The notes under the pieces are model-generated. The model was not told the DNA's origin. It ran no database searches and was given only the letters and a program-made list of their open reading frames with translations. Both the position numbers and the translations under genes were made by a program. This document shows positions 50,996 through 59,220 of a stretch of DNA of 62,177 bases, one piece after another (positions within the stretch are counted from its first letter, which is position 1; each line of letters opens with the position of its first letter). This DNA comes from an uncultured Oscillibacter sp. (GTDB lineage: Bacteria; Bacillota; Clostridia; Oscillospirales; Oscillospiraceae). Location of the stretch: the NCBI GenBank assembly GCA_910589315.1, contig CAJUTB010000014.1, positions 1-62,177 of the forward strand, in the 5' to 3' direction.

Positions 50996-51463
50996 ATGTA
51001 TAACCGCTATATCCGCAACGACAACGGGTCTTACAGCCGTATCCCCGAGGAGGAACCCCGTCCGGCGGCGGGCCGGACGGCCCCCGAAGGTTCCCCGCAG
51101 AACCGTCCGCCGCCCAGCGGCGCGCCGCCGGAAAAACCGTCCCGGGAGGGACCGCCTCCAGGGCCTCCGCCGGGCGGGCCGCCTCCCGGCGGACAACATC
51201 CGGGAGATGCCGGGCCAAGCCCCGCCGGTTCCGGCTGGGAAGCTCCGGGTCCGCCTCCCGGCGGACCGCCGCCAAAAGGACCCCGGCCCGGAAACCGTCC
51301 CACGGACGGATTGAGCGGTTTCCTCCGTCATATCCTGGACCAGCTCCACATGGACCATGTGGACACGGGCGATATGCTCCTGCTGATTCTGCTTTTTTTC
51401 CTGTTCCGGGAGGACGCTGACGAGGAACTGCTGGTGGCCCTGGGCCTGCTGTTGATTTTGTAA
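50996..51463 (+). CDS. Pro/Gly-rich protein with hydrophobic C-terminus, third gene of the operon
   Basis: 155 residues. It begins MYNRYIRNDNGSYSRIPEEE, continues with about 75 residues made mainly of Pro, Gly and charged residues, and ends in two hydrophobic stretches (MLLLILLFFLF and ELLVALGLLLIL) around an acidic turn (REDADEE). It may be tail-anchored with the disordered part in the cytoplasm. I recall proteins with this start and end in many sporulating Clostridia. Terminator follows. Confidence 0.7.
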   Translation: MYNRYIRNDNGSYSRIPEEEPRPAAGRTAPEGSPQNRPPPSGAPPEKPSREGPPPGPPPGGPPPGGQHPGDAGPSPAGSGWEAPGPPPGGPPPKGPRPGNRPTDGLSGFLRHILDQLHMDHVDTGDMLLLILLFFLFREDADEELLVALGLLLIL

Positions 51464-51478
51464 CCTTGAAAAACGCCA

Positions 51479-51509
51479 AAAGGCTTCCGGTTTCCCGGAA
51501 GCCTTTTTC
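51479..51509. terminator. Bidirectional terminator
   Basis: AAAGGCTTCCGG-tttc-CCGGAAGCCTTT (51479-51506) with T runs on both strands, between the unknown operon and rplT. Confidence 0.9.
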
Positions 51510-51522
51510 TCGTCTGCAATGC

Positions 51523-51873
51523 TTACGCCTGCTTCGCCAGTTCCGTCAAACGGGTGAAGGCGGCGGCATCGTTTACAGCCAGCTCGGCCAGCATCTTGCG
51601 GTTAATTTCAATGCCCGCGGTCTTCAGTCCGTGCATGAAGGTGGAATAGTTCATGCCGTTGAGCTTGCAGGCGGCGGAAATGCGGGTGATCCACAGAGAG
51701 CGGAAGTCTCTCTTTTTCAGCCGGCGGCCAGTATAGGCGTAGCTGAGGGACTTCATCACCGCCTGGTTTGCTACGCGGAAGTGCTTGGACTTGGAACCCC
51801 AATAGCCCTTCGCGAGCTTCATGATTTTATTTCTTCTCTTGCGCGTCATCATCGCGCCCTTGACTCTAGCCAT
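51523..51873 (-). CDS. rplT: Ribosomal protein L20
   Basis: 116 residues. MARVKGAMMTRKRRNKIMKL, GYWGSKSKHFRVANQAVMKS and RDFRSLWITRISAACKLNGM are the conserved L20 blocks. Last gene of infC-rpmI-rplT. In Firmicutes L20 often regulates this operon. Confidence 0.98.
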   Translation of the reverse strand: MARVKGAMMTRKRRNKIMKLAKGYWGSKSKHFRVANQAVMKSLSYAYTGRRLKKRDFRSLWITRISAACKLNGMNYSTFMHGLKTAGIEINRKMLAELAVNDAAAFTRLTELAKQA

Positions 51874-51896
51874 TTGTAAAAGCCTCCTATTCCGTC

Positions 51897-52094
51897 TTAC
51901 TTATAAGGGATCATCTTCCGGACCGCATCGGCGTTGGTCACGTCGGCATAGCCTCCGGCGCGGAGACGGCGGGTCCGTTTCGTATCTTTCTTGGTGAGGA
52001 TATGACGCTTGAAGGCTTTGGCGCGCTTTACCTTGCCGGTCTTGGTGAGGTTGAATCTCTTTTTCGCGCCGCTATGAGTTTTCAGTTTAGGCAT
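51897..52094 (-). CDS. rpmI: Ribosomal protein L35
   Basis: 65 residues, basic: MPKLKTHSGAKKRFNLTKTG and HILTKKDTKRTRRLR. Sits between infC and rplT, in the classical order. Confidence 0.98.
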   Translation of the reverse strand: MPKLKTHSGAKKRFNLTKTGKVKRAKAFKRHILTKKDTKRTRRLRAGGYADVTNADAVRKMIPYK

Positions 52095-52149
52095 AGCAAT
52101 TGGCTCCTTTCGAGTGTAGATAAATAAAACGTCTGGATGTTTCCGTCCC

Positions 52150-52677
52150 TTACTTGCCCGCAGGCTTGGGGGAGAGGAAAATGGACATCATACGCCCTTC
52201 CAGTTTGGGGGGGCGGTCGAGGTTCGCGCTCTCTGCGCACTGTTCCGCGAAGCGGGTCAAAAGATCCCGCCCAATGTCGGTATGGGCCATTTCGCGGCCG
52301 CGGAAGCGGACGGATACCTTGACCCGATTGCCGTCAGCGATGAACTTCAAGGCGTTGCGGAGCTTTGTGTTAAAATCTCCGATATCGATGCCGGGGGACA
52401 TTCGGATTTCCTTGATCTCCACCACATGCTGATTTTTCCGGGCTTCCTTTTCCCGTTTGCTCTGCTCGAACCGGAACTTTCCGTAGTTCATCAGCTTGCA
52501 TACGGGAGGTTTGGCCTGGGGCGAGATCTTGACAAGATCCAGATTCTGTTCCTCCGCGATGCGCATCGCCTGGGCGGGGGGCATCAGGCCGAGCTGTTCG
52601 CCCGTGGGGCCGATCAGCCGAATCTCCGGATCACGAATATCCTCATTCAGCTCATGCACTTGCTTACTAATGGTCAA
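52150..52677 (-). CDS. infC: Translation initiation factor IF-3
   Basis: 175 residues. Both IF3 domains are present (EIRLIGPTGEQLGLMPPAQA; the C-terminal KVSVRFRGREMAHTDIGRDL). There is no ATG near the 5' end. The start given is TTG at 52677, four bases after GGAGG; ATT at 52671 (ATT-AGT-AAG) is ten bases after it and would match the rare AUU start used for infC in other bacteria, by which IF-3 controls its own translation. Real start is thus uncertain by two codons. Confidence 0.95.
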   Translation of the reverse strand: MTISKQVHELNEDIRDPEIRLIGPTGEQLGLMPPAQAMRIAEEQNLDLVKISPQAKPPVCKLMNYGKFRFEQSKREKEARKNQHVVEIKEIRMSPGIDIGDFNTKLRNALKFIADGNRVKVSVRFRGREMAHTDIGRDLLTRFAEQCAESANLDRPPKLEGRMMSIFLSPKPAGK

Positions 52678-52690
52678 AGCACCTCCATCC

Positions 52691-52775
52691 TAAAAATCAC
52701 AAAACGCGGGTACCACACCGGCGCCCGCGCAACAACAAACCGCCTGAATTCGGCAGCTTCTTCGTCGTTGTTGAC
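52691..52775 (-). promoter_or_regulatory. infC leader with attenuator hairpin
   Basis: The minus-strand transcript contains a long stem (AACAAC...GTTGTT arms around CTGCC / GGCGG, 52731-52773) and then GCGGG...CCCGC (52705-52729) followed by TTTTGTGATTTTT. That is a terminator structure between promoter and infC, so transcription attenuation, perhaps by L20, is likely. Confidence 0.6.
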
Positions 52776-52835
52776 CTCTTTGCCAGCGGCGGGAGGTGAG
52801 GCGGATGCACACGGCCTTCTTTGTTTTGCTGGCTT

Positions 52836-52864
52836 AGTGTACCACCTTTTCCCCCCTTTGTCAA
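52836..52864 (-). promoter_or_regulatory. Sigma-A promoter of infC-rpmI-rplT
   Basis: Minus strand TTGACA (52859-52864), 17-base spacer, TACACT (52836-52841). Confidence 0.75.
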
Positions 52865-52935
52865 GGAGAATTTTCCCGCAGGTCCGGCGTGGGAGGTATG
52901 AGAGCGGAAGGCGTACGATATAGGGAAGGGTTCTG

Positions 52936-54450
52936 TCAGCGGGCCGCGAGATATGCGGAAAGGGACCAGCTGCGCCAGTCTCTGCACTGCCGGCGGGCGG
53001 TGTCTTTTCGCTGTTCCAGAAGGGAGGACAGGGGTTCGTCCGCGTGACTCAACCAGTCGCCCTGGTATTTGCTGAGGTAGGTATAGGGGTCCAGGCGTTC
53101 CAGCTGGGAGAGCGTGTCATAGGAGAGACTATATGTCAAATAATGGATGTCAATTGCAAAGCTCTCGTGGTTCAAATAGCGGTCCACCTGGTTTTTGGAA
53201 ACCAGATAGTCAACCGGGATGCAGTTGATGATCAGCCAGCCCGCAAGGGCCGCGGGAAAGGCAAAGCGGCAGAAATGAACGTCTGGTTTTGCGATTTTTA
53301 CTGCCGCCGCCAGGAAAAACAACGCCATCATAACCATGCCCCAGTAGGTCATAAAACGCTTGAAGCTCAGGCCGTAGGCAGTTACATAAAGGGTCATGCG
53401 CCAAGCGGCGGAAGCCAGGAGGGTGAAGCTCTCCGCCGTCAGGAGGGCGGCCAGAATGCGGACGATTTTCCAGGATTTTTCGCCTTTGCGCGAGAACGTC
53501 AGCGACGTTAGAAGTACGCTTAGATTGATGGCGGTGACACCCACCATTTGAAAAAAACCGCTCCGCGCCCAGTCCGCGTAACGGATGTTACGCTCTGCCA
53601 GATAGGCGGGACCCCCAAATAGTCCGGCGGATTGCACTGCCAGGAAAAAGAGATATAAAATGTCCAGGGCAGTCAGAAGCGCTGCGAATAAAAGGCCGTC
53701 TGCGGCGGGGAGGGTTCGGGCTTTGGGCGGCTCTGCGCGCTGGACGCCGAGACTGTATAGAAGGCTGAAGGCAAAGGGGGTTAAGAGCAGGGCCCAGAAC
53801 AGGTTGCCCAGAGCGTCCGTGAAATGGGACCGAATGAAATTCTGAAGGTCTGCCGTCGCGGCGGCAAAGAGGGCGTCTGCCGAGGAGAGGAGCGGCAGTA
53901 AAAAGGTTATCAGAATCAGCGAACCGACGGTTCCGGCGATGAGGGCGGCGGCGTGTTTGGAAGGGCCTTTTTTTGAAAGGGGCGACATTGCCGCAAAGGT
54001 GGACCATAGGTTTCCGAACAGACCGCGCAGAAACCGCTGCATTCTCTCCAGGGGCATTGCGGGATTCCACCAAGGTAATAGGGATGCGTCTGAAAAGAGG
54101 TGGATGGGCACCAGAATTACCAGCGCGAGCAGGTTCCAAAAACGGAAGTACCAGTTGGAGCCAAGGGCGAAGGTTAAGGCGAGGAACAGATTGACGAATA
54201 AAAGCGGGCGGCTGTGTTTCAGGAGTGTCTTGCCCTTCCAAAAATAAAGTAATATATACCAGGTAATTATACAGAACGTTAAACCGGCGGCAGGGCTGCG
54301 CCAAAGAGCATTGTCCACAAATAAAAGACACCAGCCAAAGGTCAGCAGCAGAAACAGACGGCAGCGGGGAATTTTTTCCTGGGGAATGGTTGATTTTTGG
54401 ACAGGCTTCGCCGGCCCTCCCGACGGCAGGGCGTTTTCAAATTCATTCAT
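52936..54450 (-). CDS. DUF4173 multi-spanning membrane protein
   Basis: 504 residues from ATG 54450 (AGGAG upstream; the ATG at 54480 is less well placed). About ten to twelve membrane helices and a short soluble C-terminus with PYTYLSKYQGDWLSHADEPL. The YLNHESFAIDIHYLTYSLS loop is typical of the DUF4173 group. Function unknown. It is the last gene of a four-gene operon with a membrane DUF2975 protein, an XRE regulator and a 36-residue membrane peptide. Confidence 0.82.
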   Translation of the reverse strand: MNEFENALPSGGPAKPVQKSTIPQEKIPRCRLFLLLTFGWCLLFVDNALWRSPAAGLTFCIITWYILLYFWKGKTLLKHSRPLLFVNLFLALTFALGSNWYFRFWNLLALVILVPIHLFSDASLLPWWNPAMPLERMQRFLRGLFGNLWSTFAAMSPLSKKGPSKHAAALIAGTVGSLILITFLLPLLSSADALFAAATADLQNFIRSHFTDALGNLFWALLLTPFAFSLLYSLGVQRAEPPKARTLPAADGLLFAALLTALDILYLFFLAVQSAGLFGGPAYLAERNIRYADWARSGFFQMVGVTAINLSVLLTSLTFSRKGEKSWKIVRILAALLTAESFTLLASAAWRMTLYVTAYGLSFKRFMTYWGMVMMALFFLAAAVKIAKPDVHFCRFAFPAALAGWLIINCIPVDYLVSKNQVDRYLNHESFAIDIHYLTYSLSYDTLSQLERLDPYTYLSKYQGDWLSHADEPLSSLLEQRKDTARRQCRDWRSWSLSAYLAAR

Positions 54451-54511
54451 ATGCAGTTCTCCTATCTTGGCTGTCCACACATAGCGGACAGTAATTTATA
54501 AGGCATCGGAT

Positions 54512-54622
54512 TTACAGGCTTGCCCAGTCAGAGGGGGCGGTGAGGACAATTAGGATCAGAGCCAACAGAAAAAAGATAAACAGAAGGCTCAACACTTCCA
54601 GGAGTAATTTGAAATATTTCAT
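54512..54622 (-). CDS. 36-residue membrane micro-protein
   Basis: ATG at 54622 overlaps the regulator's stop by four bases (ATGA). The product, starting MKYFKLLLEVLSLLFIFFLL, is one hydrophobic helix ended by LTAPSDWASL. Coupling between the regulator and DUF4173 genes argues that it is real. Function unknown; it could bind DUF2975 or DUF4173. Confidence 0.7.
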   Translation of the reverse strand: MKYFKLLLEVLSLLFIFFLLALILIVLTAPSDWASL

Positions 54623-54828
54623 GGGTTATCCTCCACGTACTCCAAAATATCGCCGGGCTGACAGCTCAAGGCGGCGCAGATGGCCTCCAAGGTCGAGAAA
54701 CGGACGGCTTTTGCTTTGTTGTTTTTTAATATGGAGAGGTTTGCCAGGGTAACGTCAACTTTTTCGGAGAGCTGGGAGAGCGTCATCTTGCGTTTGGCCA
54801 GCATGACATCCAAATTTACAACGATCAT
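54619..54828 (-). CDS. XRE-family helix-turn-helix regulator
   Basis: 69 residues: one helix-turn-helix (KMTLSQLSEKVDVTLANLSI, LEAICAALSCQPGDILEYVE), the YozG-like small type. It lies 8 bases after the DUF2975 gene. Pairs of DUF2975 membrane protein and this small regulator are common in Firmicutes and may form a signalling unit. Likely cytoplasmic DNA binding. Confidence 0.85.
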   Translation of the reverse strand: MIVVNLDVMLAKRKMTLSQLSEKVDVTLANLSILKNNKAKAVRFSTLEAICAALSCQPGDILEYVEDNP

Positions 54829-54836
54829 ACGTCACC

Positions 54837-55418
54837 TCAAATCGTCAGATCATTTTCGGCTTTCAGTTCCGCGGCCTGACGGAATAGGGCGGACATTACC
54901 AGACAAAGGAGTCCGGCCATGGCAAACAGAGGGACGAACAGGGCGTTGTAGCTGGCTAAAGGCTGAACGGAATGGTAGTGGCAGACGCTGAAAACGACGC
55001 GAATCAAAGCCGCTGTGGCGATGGTGAAACAGCAGACGGCGGCACGGTTCAGGCTGACGGCGTTTTCGATGGAAAAGGGGTTGCCGCGCAGGATGGTTGC
55101 CAGGACGCGCCGGGCTTGTTTAAGAATGATGGCGGTCTGAATACCGGAGAATACCAGAAACAGGGCAAGAACAACGTGAGGGGTGTCCATTTCAAACCAG
55201 CCGTTCAACCAAATAATGGCAGGAGCCACATAAGCGGCCATGACTATGTCATCTTCGCCGGGAAAGAGCAGAGCGGCGAAATAATTTTGTACGCCTTGCA
55301 GCAGACTGGAGTCCTGGTAAACCAGGACAATTGCGGGAATCAGGTATAAAATGATGATGTTGCATACCAGAGCAATCATTAACAGAACGTTCAGGACCCG
55401 CGCAATTTTCTGGACCAT
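54837..55418 (-). CDS. DUF2975 membrane protein
   Basis: 193 residues with four hydrophobic segments. RRVLATILRGNPFSIENAVS is the family's cytoplasmic loop signature. Start at 55418 behind GGAGGAGAT. First gene of the operon, with a clear promoter 25 bases upstream. Confidence 0.85.
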   Translation of the reverse strand: MVQKIARVLNVLLMIALVCNIIILYLIPAIVLVYQDSSLLQGVQNYFAALLFPGEDDIVMAAYVAPAIIWLNGWFEMDTPHVVLALFLVFSGIQTAIILKQARRVLATILRGNPFSIENAVSLNRAAVCCFTIATAALIRVVFSVCHYHSVQPLASYNALFVPLFAMAGLLCLVMSALFRQAAELKAENDLTI

Positions 55419-55442
55419 GAAGCATCTCCTCCTTTATGGGGT

Positions 55443-55471
55443 ATCCTACCATGACTGTTATCGTTTGTCAA
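55443..55471 (-). promoter_or_regulatory. Promoter of the DUF2975 operon
   Basis: Minus strand TTGACA (55466-55471), 17-base spacer, TAGGAT (55443-55448). Confidence 0.75.
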
Positions 55472-55583
55472 TTCTTTTTTATTGAAAAACAATAAATATT
55501 TTTCGTTTATCAACGAGGACCCCGTACGGCCCGCGCAGAGAGACGAGAAAATTTTGCAGCATGGCAAGAGGAAGAGACAAACA

Positions 55584-55612
55584 TTGACATTCCCAGTTCG
55601 TTACAGTATAAT
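55584..55612 (+). promoter_or_regulatory. Consensus sigma-A promoter of the glmS leader
   Basis: TTGACA (55584-55589), 17-base spacer, TATAAT (55607-55612): exact consensus on both boxes. The transcript would run about 525 bases before glmS, including the ribozyme. From 55620 to 55749 I see only short hairpins (TAGGAGGGAAACTTCCTA at 55669-55686) and no gene. Confidence 0.85.
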
Positions 55613-55749
55613 GCAAAACACTCCGGCATAAATTGCAGGAGGAAGGCGCAGAGAAGAAAGGAGGTCATAGGAGGGAAACTTCCTATCAGGTCCCCGTAGA
55701 GGGGATGCGGCAGCATAAAGCGGCGGAGCTGCAAAGAGCTGCCCAGGAA

Positions 55750-56075
55750 GCGCCAGACCGCGCCCCAAAAAGGGGACAGCAGAAAGATTCCGCATAACCT
55801 TCGCGTCCCGACCCCGTCCCCCCGCAGGGAGTGGGGGATTCTCAAGGGGGAGCCCGCTCCCCCTTGACGTGGCGGCAGAAGGAATGGAGCGGGCGGAGTC
55901 CTCGCCGGAGGCGGGGACGCAGCAGAGCGGAATTTCTTCTGCCGCGGGGACGAGGTGGGGGGTTCAGACGGACAGGTCTGGGATCGAGTGTTTCGGCGGG
56001 TGCCCTCCCGTGGCGGCGGACGCGTGACATGGCCTACAAATATGCGGGCAACCGCAAAACAGAAAGACCATGACC
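55750..56075 (+). ncRNA. glmS ribozyme (GlcN6P-activated self-cleaving leader), expanded
   Basis: The 5' element GCGCC at 55750 (cleavage expected just before it), then the core GACGAGG (55949-55955), ATCGAG (55983-55988), TTTCGGCGGGTGCC (55991-56004), and the 3' part TACAAA..GCGGGCAACCGC..AAAACA to ACCATGACC (about 56034-56075). These match the glmS ribozyme in order and lie directly before glmS. It cleaves its own mRNA when glucosamine 6-phosphate is high. The region between the 5' element and GACGAGG is about 195 bases, far longer than the 40-80 usual. Confidence 0.88.
55779..55942 (+). repeat. Structured insertion inside the glmS ribozyme
   Basis: Bounded by GCAGAAAGATTCCGC (55779-55793) and its near complement GCGGAATTTCTTCTGC (55927-55942). 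Inside are GCGTCCC / GGGACGC (55803 and 55914) and a perfect hairpin TCAAGGGGGAG-cccg-CTCCCCCTTGA (55842-55867). It could be a long extended arm of the ribozyme, or a MITE-like element that landed in a peripheral loop. Confidence 0.6.
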
Positions 56076-56143
56076 GCCTATCAAATGACAGATGACTGCG
56101 CGTTTGTCCTTTTGAAATCATCATTCAGGAGGATCAATCTCTT

Positions 56144-57982
56144 ATGTGTGGAATTGTAGGATTCGTGGGACGGGAAGAAGCGGCCCCCATTCTCTTGGAG
56201 GGCCTCCGGCAGATGGAATACCGGGGCTATGACTCCGCTGGAATTGCTGTCCGCTCACCGGAAAAAGGTTTGCAAGTGAAAAAATCCAAAGGCCGCCTGC
56301 AAGCTCTGGCAGACCTGACCCACAACGGCGCGGACTTATCCGGCCCCTTGGGCATCGGCCATACCCGCTGGGCAACCCACGGCGAACCCAACGACGTGAA
56401 CGCACACCCTCACGTCAGCGAAAACGGAGCCATTGCCCTCGTTCATAACGGCATCATTGAAAACTACCTGGAAATCAAAGAACAACTGACCCGGCAGGGC
56501 GTTACCTTCGCTTCCGACACGGACACGGAAGTAGTGGCGCAGCTTCTGGAATTCCATTACCAGGAATGCGGCAGCGTCCTGGAGGCAGTAGGGCGCGTTT
56601 TGCGGCGGATTGAGGGCTCTTATGCCTTCGGCATCATCTGCTCCGATTACCCAAACGCCCTGATTGCAGCCCGAAAAGACAGTCCCCTGATTCTCGGCTA
56701 CGGCAAAAACGGGAACTTCATTGCCTCCGATGTGACGGCGATTATCAAACACACCCGGGACGTGGCCTATATGAACGACGGCGAAATAGCCGTTCTGACG
56801 GAAAACAGCATCGACGTATTTGACGCGGAGATGACGCCGCTGGAAAAAGAACACAGTTTTATTGAATGGGACGTGACGGCGGCGGAAAAATGCGGCTACC
56901 CCCACTTCATGTTCAAAGAAATCCTGGAACAGCCGGAGGCGGTGCGGAAAACCGTCTCACCCCGCATTCGGGACGGGCGGATTATACTGGACGACATCAC
57001 GCTGACTGCGGACTACGCAAAAAGCATCTCTCACATCTATATGATTGCCTGCGGGTCCGCTTACTACGCGGGGTCCGTTGCAAAATACGTCTGGGAGCAG
57101 CTGCTGCGGCGTCCGGTGGAGGTGGTCCTGGCCTCGGAATTCCGTTACAGCAATCCGCTGGTGGACGAACATACCCTGGTCATCGCCATCAGTCAATCCG
57201 GCGAAACCCTTGACACCATGGCGGCCCTGCGGGAAGCCAAACGGCTCGGCGGTCGTACGCTGGCGGTCTGCAATGTAGTAGGCAGCTCCATTGCGCGGGA
57301 GGCTGACGATGTGCTGTATACCTGGGCGGGGCCGGAAATCGCAGTGGCAACCAGCAAGGGGTACTCTACGCAGCTGGCCGCGCTGGATTTAATCGGGCTG
57401 TACCTGGCGGACCTGCTGGGAACCGTCAGCCGGGGGGAGTATGCCGAAATTCTGACGGAATTGCAGGCTCTGCCGGAGAAAATGCAGCGGTATTTGGAAC
57501 ACTACGAGGAAACGCAATACTACGCCTCGCTGTACTTCAACCACGATTCCATTTTCTTCATTGGACGAAACCTGGATTTTGCCATGGGATTGGAAGGGTC
57601 GCTGAAGCTGAAGGAAATCAGCTACATTCACTCGGAGGCGTATGCTTCCGGAGAGCTGAAGCACGGCACGATTTCTCTGATTGAACCGGGGACGCTGGTG
57701 GTGGCCCTGGGAACGCACAAGCCGCTGTTTGACAAGGCGATGAGCAATGTGGTGGAAGTCAAGGCGCGGGGGGCGACGGTACTGGCCGTGACGACGGAAG
57801 AATTCCGGGAAAAAATGGAGAAGACCGCCGACGCGGTGATTACCATTCCGGAAACTCACCGGCTGTTGCAGCCCTCCCTGGGGATTGTGCCCCTGCAATT
57901 ATTTGCCTACTATGTCGCGTTGCAGCGGGGATGCGACATCGATAAACCCCGCAACCTTGCTAAATCCGTTACCGTTGAATAA
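56144..57982 (+). CDS. glmS: Glutamine:fructose-6-phosphate aminotransferase
   Basis: 612 residues, full length. N-terminal glutaminase with Cys2 (MCGIVGFVGREEAAPILLEG, MEYRGYDSAGIAV) and two SIS sugar-isomerase domains (SHIYMIACGSAYYAGSVAKY, ISQSGETLDTMAAL; C-terminal DKPRNLAKSVTVE). Makes glucosamine 6-phosphate for wall synthesis. The ribozyme upstream gives feedback control. Start behind AGGAGG. Confidence 0.98.
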   Translation: MCGIVGFVGREEAAPILLEGLRQMEYRGYDSAGIAVRSPEKGLQVKKSKGRLQALADLTHNGADLSGPLGIGHTRWATHGEPNDVNAHPHVSENGAIALVHNGIIENYLEIKEQLTRQGVTFASDTDTEVVAQLLEFHYQECGSVLEAVGRVLRRIEGSYAFGIICSDYPNALIAARKDSPLILGYGKNGNFIASDVTAIIKHTRDVAYMNDGEIAVLTENSIDVFDAEMTPLEKEHSFIEWDVTAAEKCGYPHFMFKEILEQPEAVRKTVSPRIRDGRIILDDITLTADYAKSISHIYMIACGSAYYAGSVAKYVWEQLLRRPVEVVLASEFRYSNPLVDEHTLVIAISQSGETLDTMAALREAKRLGGRTLAVCNVVGSSIAREADDVLYTWAGPEIAVATSKGYSTQLAALDLIGLYLADLLGTVSRGEYAEILTELQALPEKMQRYLEHYEETQYYASLYFNHDSIFFIGRNLDFAMGLEGSLKLKEISYIHSEAYASGELKHGTISLIEPGTLVVALGTHKPLFDKAMSNVVEVKARGATVLAVTTEEFREKMEKTADAVITIPETHRLLQPSLGIVPLQLFAYYVALQRGCDIDKPRNLAKSVTVE

Positions 57983-57987
57983 AAAGC

Positions 57988-58024
57988 AGCGTCGGGCTTC
58001 CAAACGGAAGCCCGACGCTTTTCT
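57988..58024. terminator. Bidirectional terminator after glmS
   Basis: AGCGTCGGGCTTCC-aaac-GGAAGCCCGACGCT (57988-58019), perfect 14 bp, then TTTTC. Confidence 0.93.
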
Positions 58025-58049
58025 ATGCAAAATTTCATGGAAAACCGAT

Positions 58050-58802
58050 TTAATCCATGCTGAGAATTTCATCCGAGGCCGCGAGAGCATACTTTACAAC
58101 CAGTTTCTGGGTGGTCTGATAAACGTCGTCCCCCATCCGCATGACCGGCGCGGAGACGCTGACGGAGAAAATGGCCCTGCCGCCAAGGCCCGTAACCGGC
58201 GCGGCAACGCAGCGCAGGCCGGAGCAGAATACTTGGTCGTCAAAAGCAAAACCGTCCCTGCGAATCTGGTGCATTTGCGAAAGAAAGGCTTCATAGGACA
58301 TACCGAAGTCCTTGGCATTGTTCTGGTAGACCCATTGCAGGCCGGTGTCGCTCAAGTCGGCCAGAAGCACCTGGCCCAGACCGGTCGTATGAGCCGGATA
58401 GGAGGCGTTCAGCTCGAAATTGGGACGCAGCACATGGGGACAGTCCACCCGGTGAATATAGGTGACGCGGTCACAGTTCAAAATACCCAGGTTCACCGTC
58501 TCGCCGGTTTCCCGCCCAAGGGCCTCCATGTTTTTGATGACAATGCGGCGGCAGTCATCCAGATAGCCGCGTTTGCTGCCAAGGGAAATGAATTTGGGGC
58601 CAAGACGGTATTTCTTGGTCTCTTTATTCTGAAAAAGCGCGCCTGTAAACTCCAAAGTCTGAACGATCCGATAGACGGAGCTTTGGGGCATATCAATTTG
58701 ATTTGCAATTTCCTTGATTCCGATTTCCTGCCGGTCGCTTGCGAAACAATCCAGAATGTCAAAAGACTTTAACAGGGTTGACGTGAACAAATTGTTGTTC
58801 AT
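58050..58802 (-). CDS. IclR-family transcriptional regulator
   Basis: 250 residues. N-terminal winged helix (LLKSFDILDCFASDRQEIGI, MPQSSVYRIVQTLEFTGALF) and the C-terminal ligand domain (YPAHTTGLGQVLLADL; FCSGLRCVAAPVTGLGGRAI). It lies 86 bases after the ferredoxin gene on the same strand and divergent from abfD-bcd-etf, so it probably controls that cluster with a small acid or its CoA ester as ligand. That target is inferred. Confidence 0.88.
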   Translation of the reverse strand: MNNNLFTSTLLKSFDILDCFASDRQEIGIKEIANQIDMPQSSVYRIVQTLEFTGALFQNKETKKYRLGPKFISLGSKRGYLDDCRRIVIKNMEALGRETGETVNLGILNCDRVTYIHRVDCPHVLRPNFELNASYPAHTTGLGQVLLADLSDTGLQWVYQNNAKDFGMSYEAFLSQMHQIRRDGFAFDDQVFCSGLRCVAAPVTGLGGRAIFSVSVSAPVMRMGDDVYQTTQKLVVKYALAASDEILSMD

Positions 58803-58888
58803 AGGCCGGGTCCCCTTTCCGTACTTGCCGTTTTTTTACTAAAACCCAGTATAGCACAAATCGGCCGATTTGCAAGGGAGAAAATCGC

Positions 58889-59062
58889 TTATGTGACACG
58901 GATTGCGCGGGTATAGCATTTGTTGACGCACAAACGGCAGCCGGTACAGCGACTGGAGTCGATCTGTGCGCCGCCCCTTTGGAGGGTAATGGCTTTTTGC
59001 GGGCAGAGGACGGCGCAGGCTCCGCATGAAATGCATTTTTCCAGTACAATGGTTACGGACAT
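58889..59062 (-). CDS. Small 2[4Fe-4S] ferredoxin
   Basis: 57 residues: start MSVTIVLEKCISCGACAVLC, second cluster RCTGCRLCVNKCYTRAIRV. Two complete CxxCxxCxxxC sets (Cys 10/13/16/20 and 39/42/45/49). It is short and coded between IclR and abfD, divergent from abfD. A ferredoxin fits the electron-bifurcating Bcd/Etf reaction, whose product is reduced ferredoxin. No strong AGGAGG is seen (AAGGACGTAAAACC precedes the ATG). Confidence 0.85.
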   Translation of the reverse strand: MSVTIVLEKCISCGACAVLCPQKAITLQRGGAQIDSSRCTGCRLCVNKCYTRAIRVT

Positions 59063-59220
59063 CTGGTTTTACGTCCTTCCTAATAGCATTTTCAAAATAA
59101 TAGTACAATATAATTCCGTAAAAATCAATAGAAATCTTCCAGAAACGGAATTTTCTGCCGGGAAAATCAATATCGTTATAAACATATTTTCTGATTTTTG
59201 TGGTATAAAACTGTAAAAAT

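Noticed and set aside
55510..56124. A 204-residue minus-strand frame with hydrophobic stretches over the glmS leader
   Set aside because: It covers the glmS promoter and ribozyme, lacks a ribosome site, and its sequence is explained by the inverted repeats. I keep a small doubt because the first part looks unusually protein-like.
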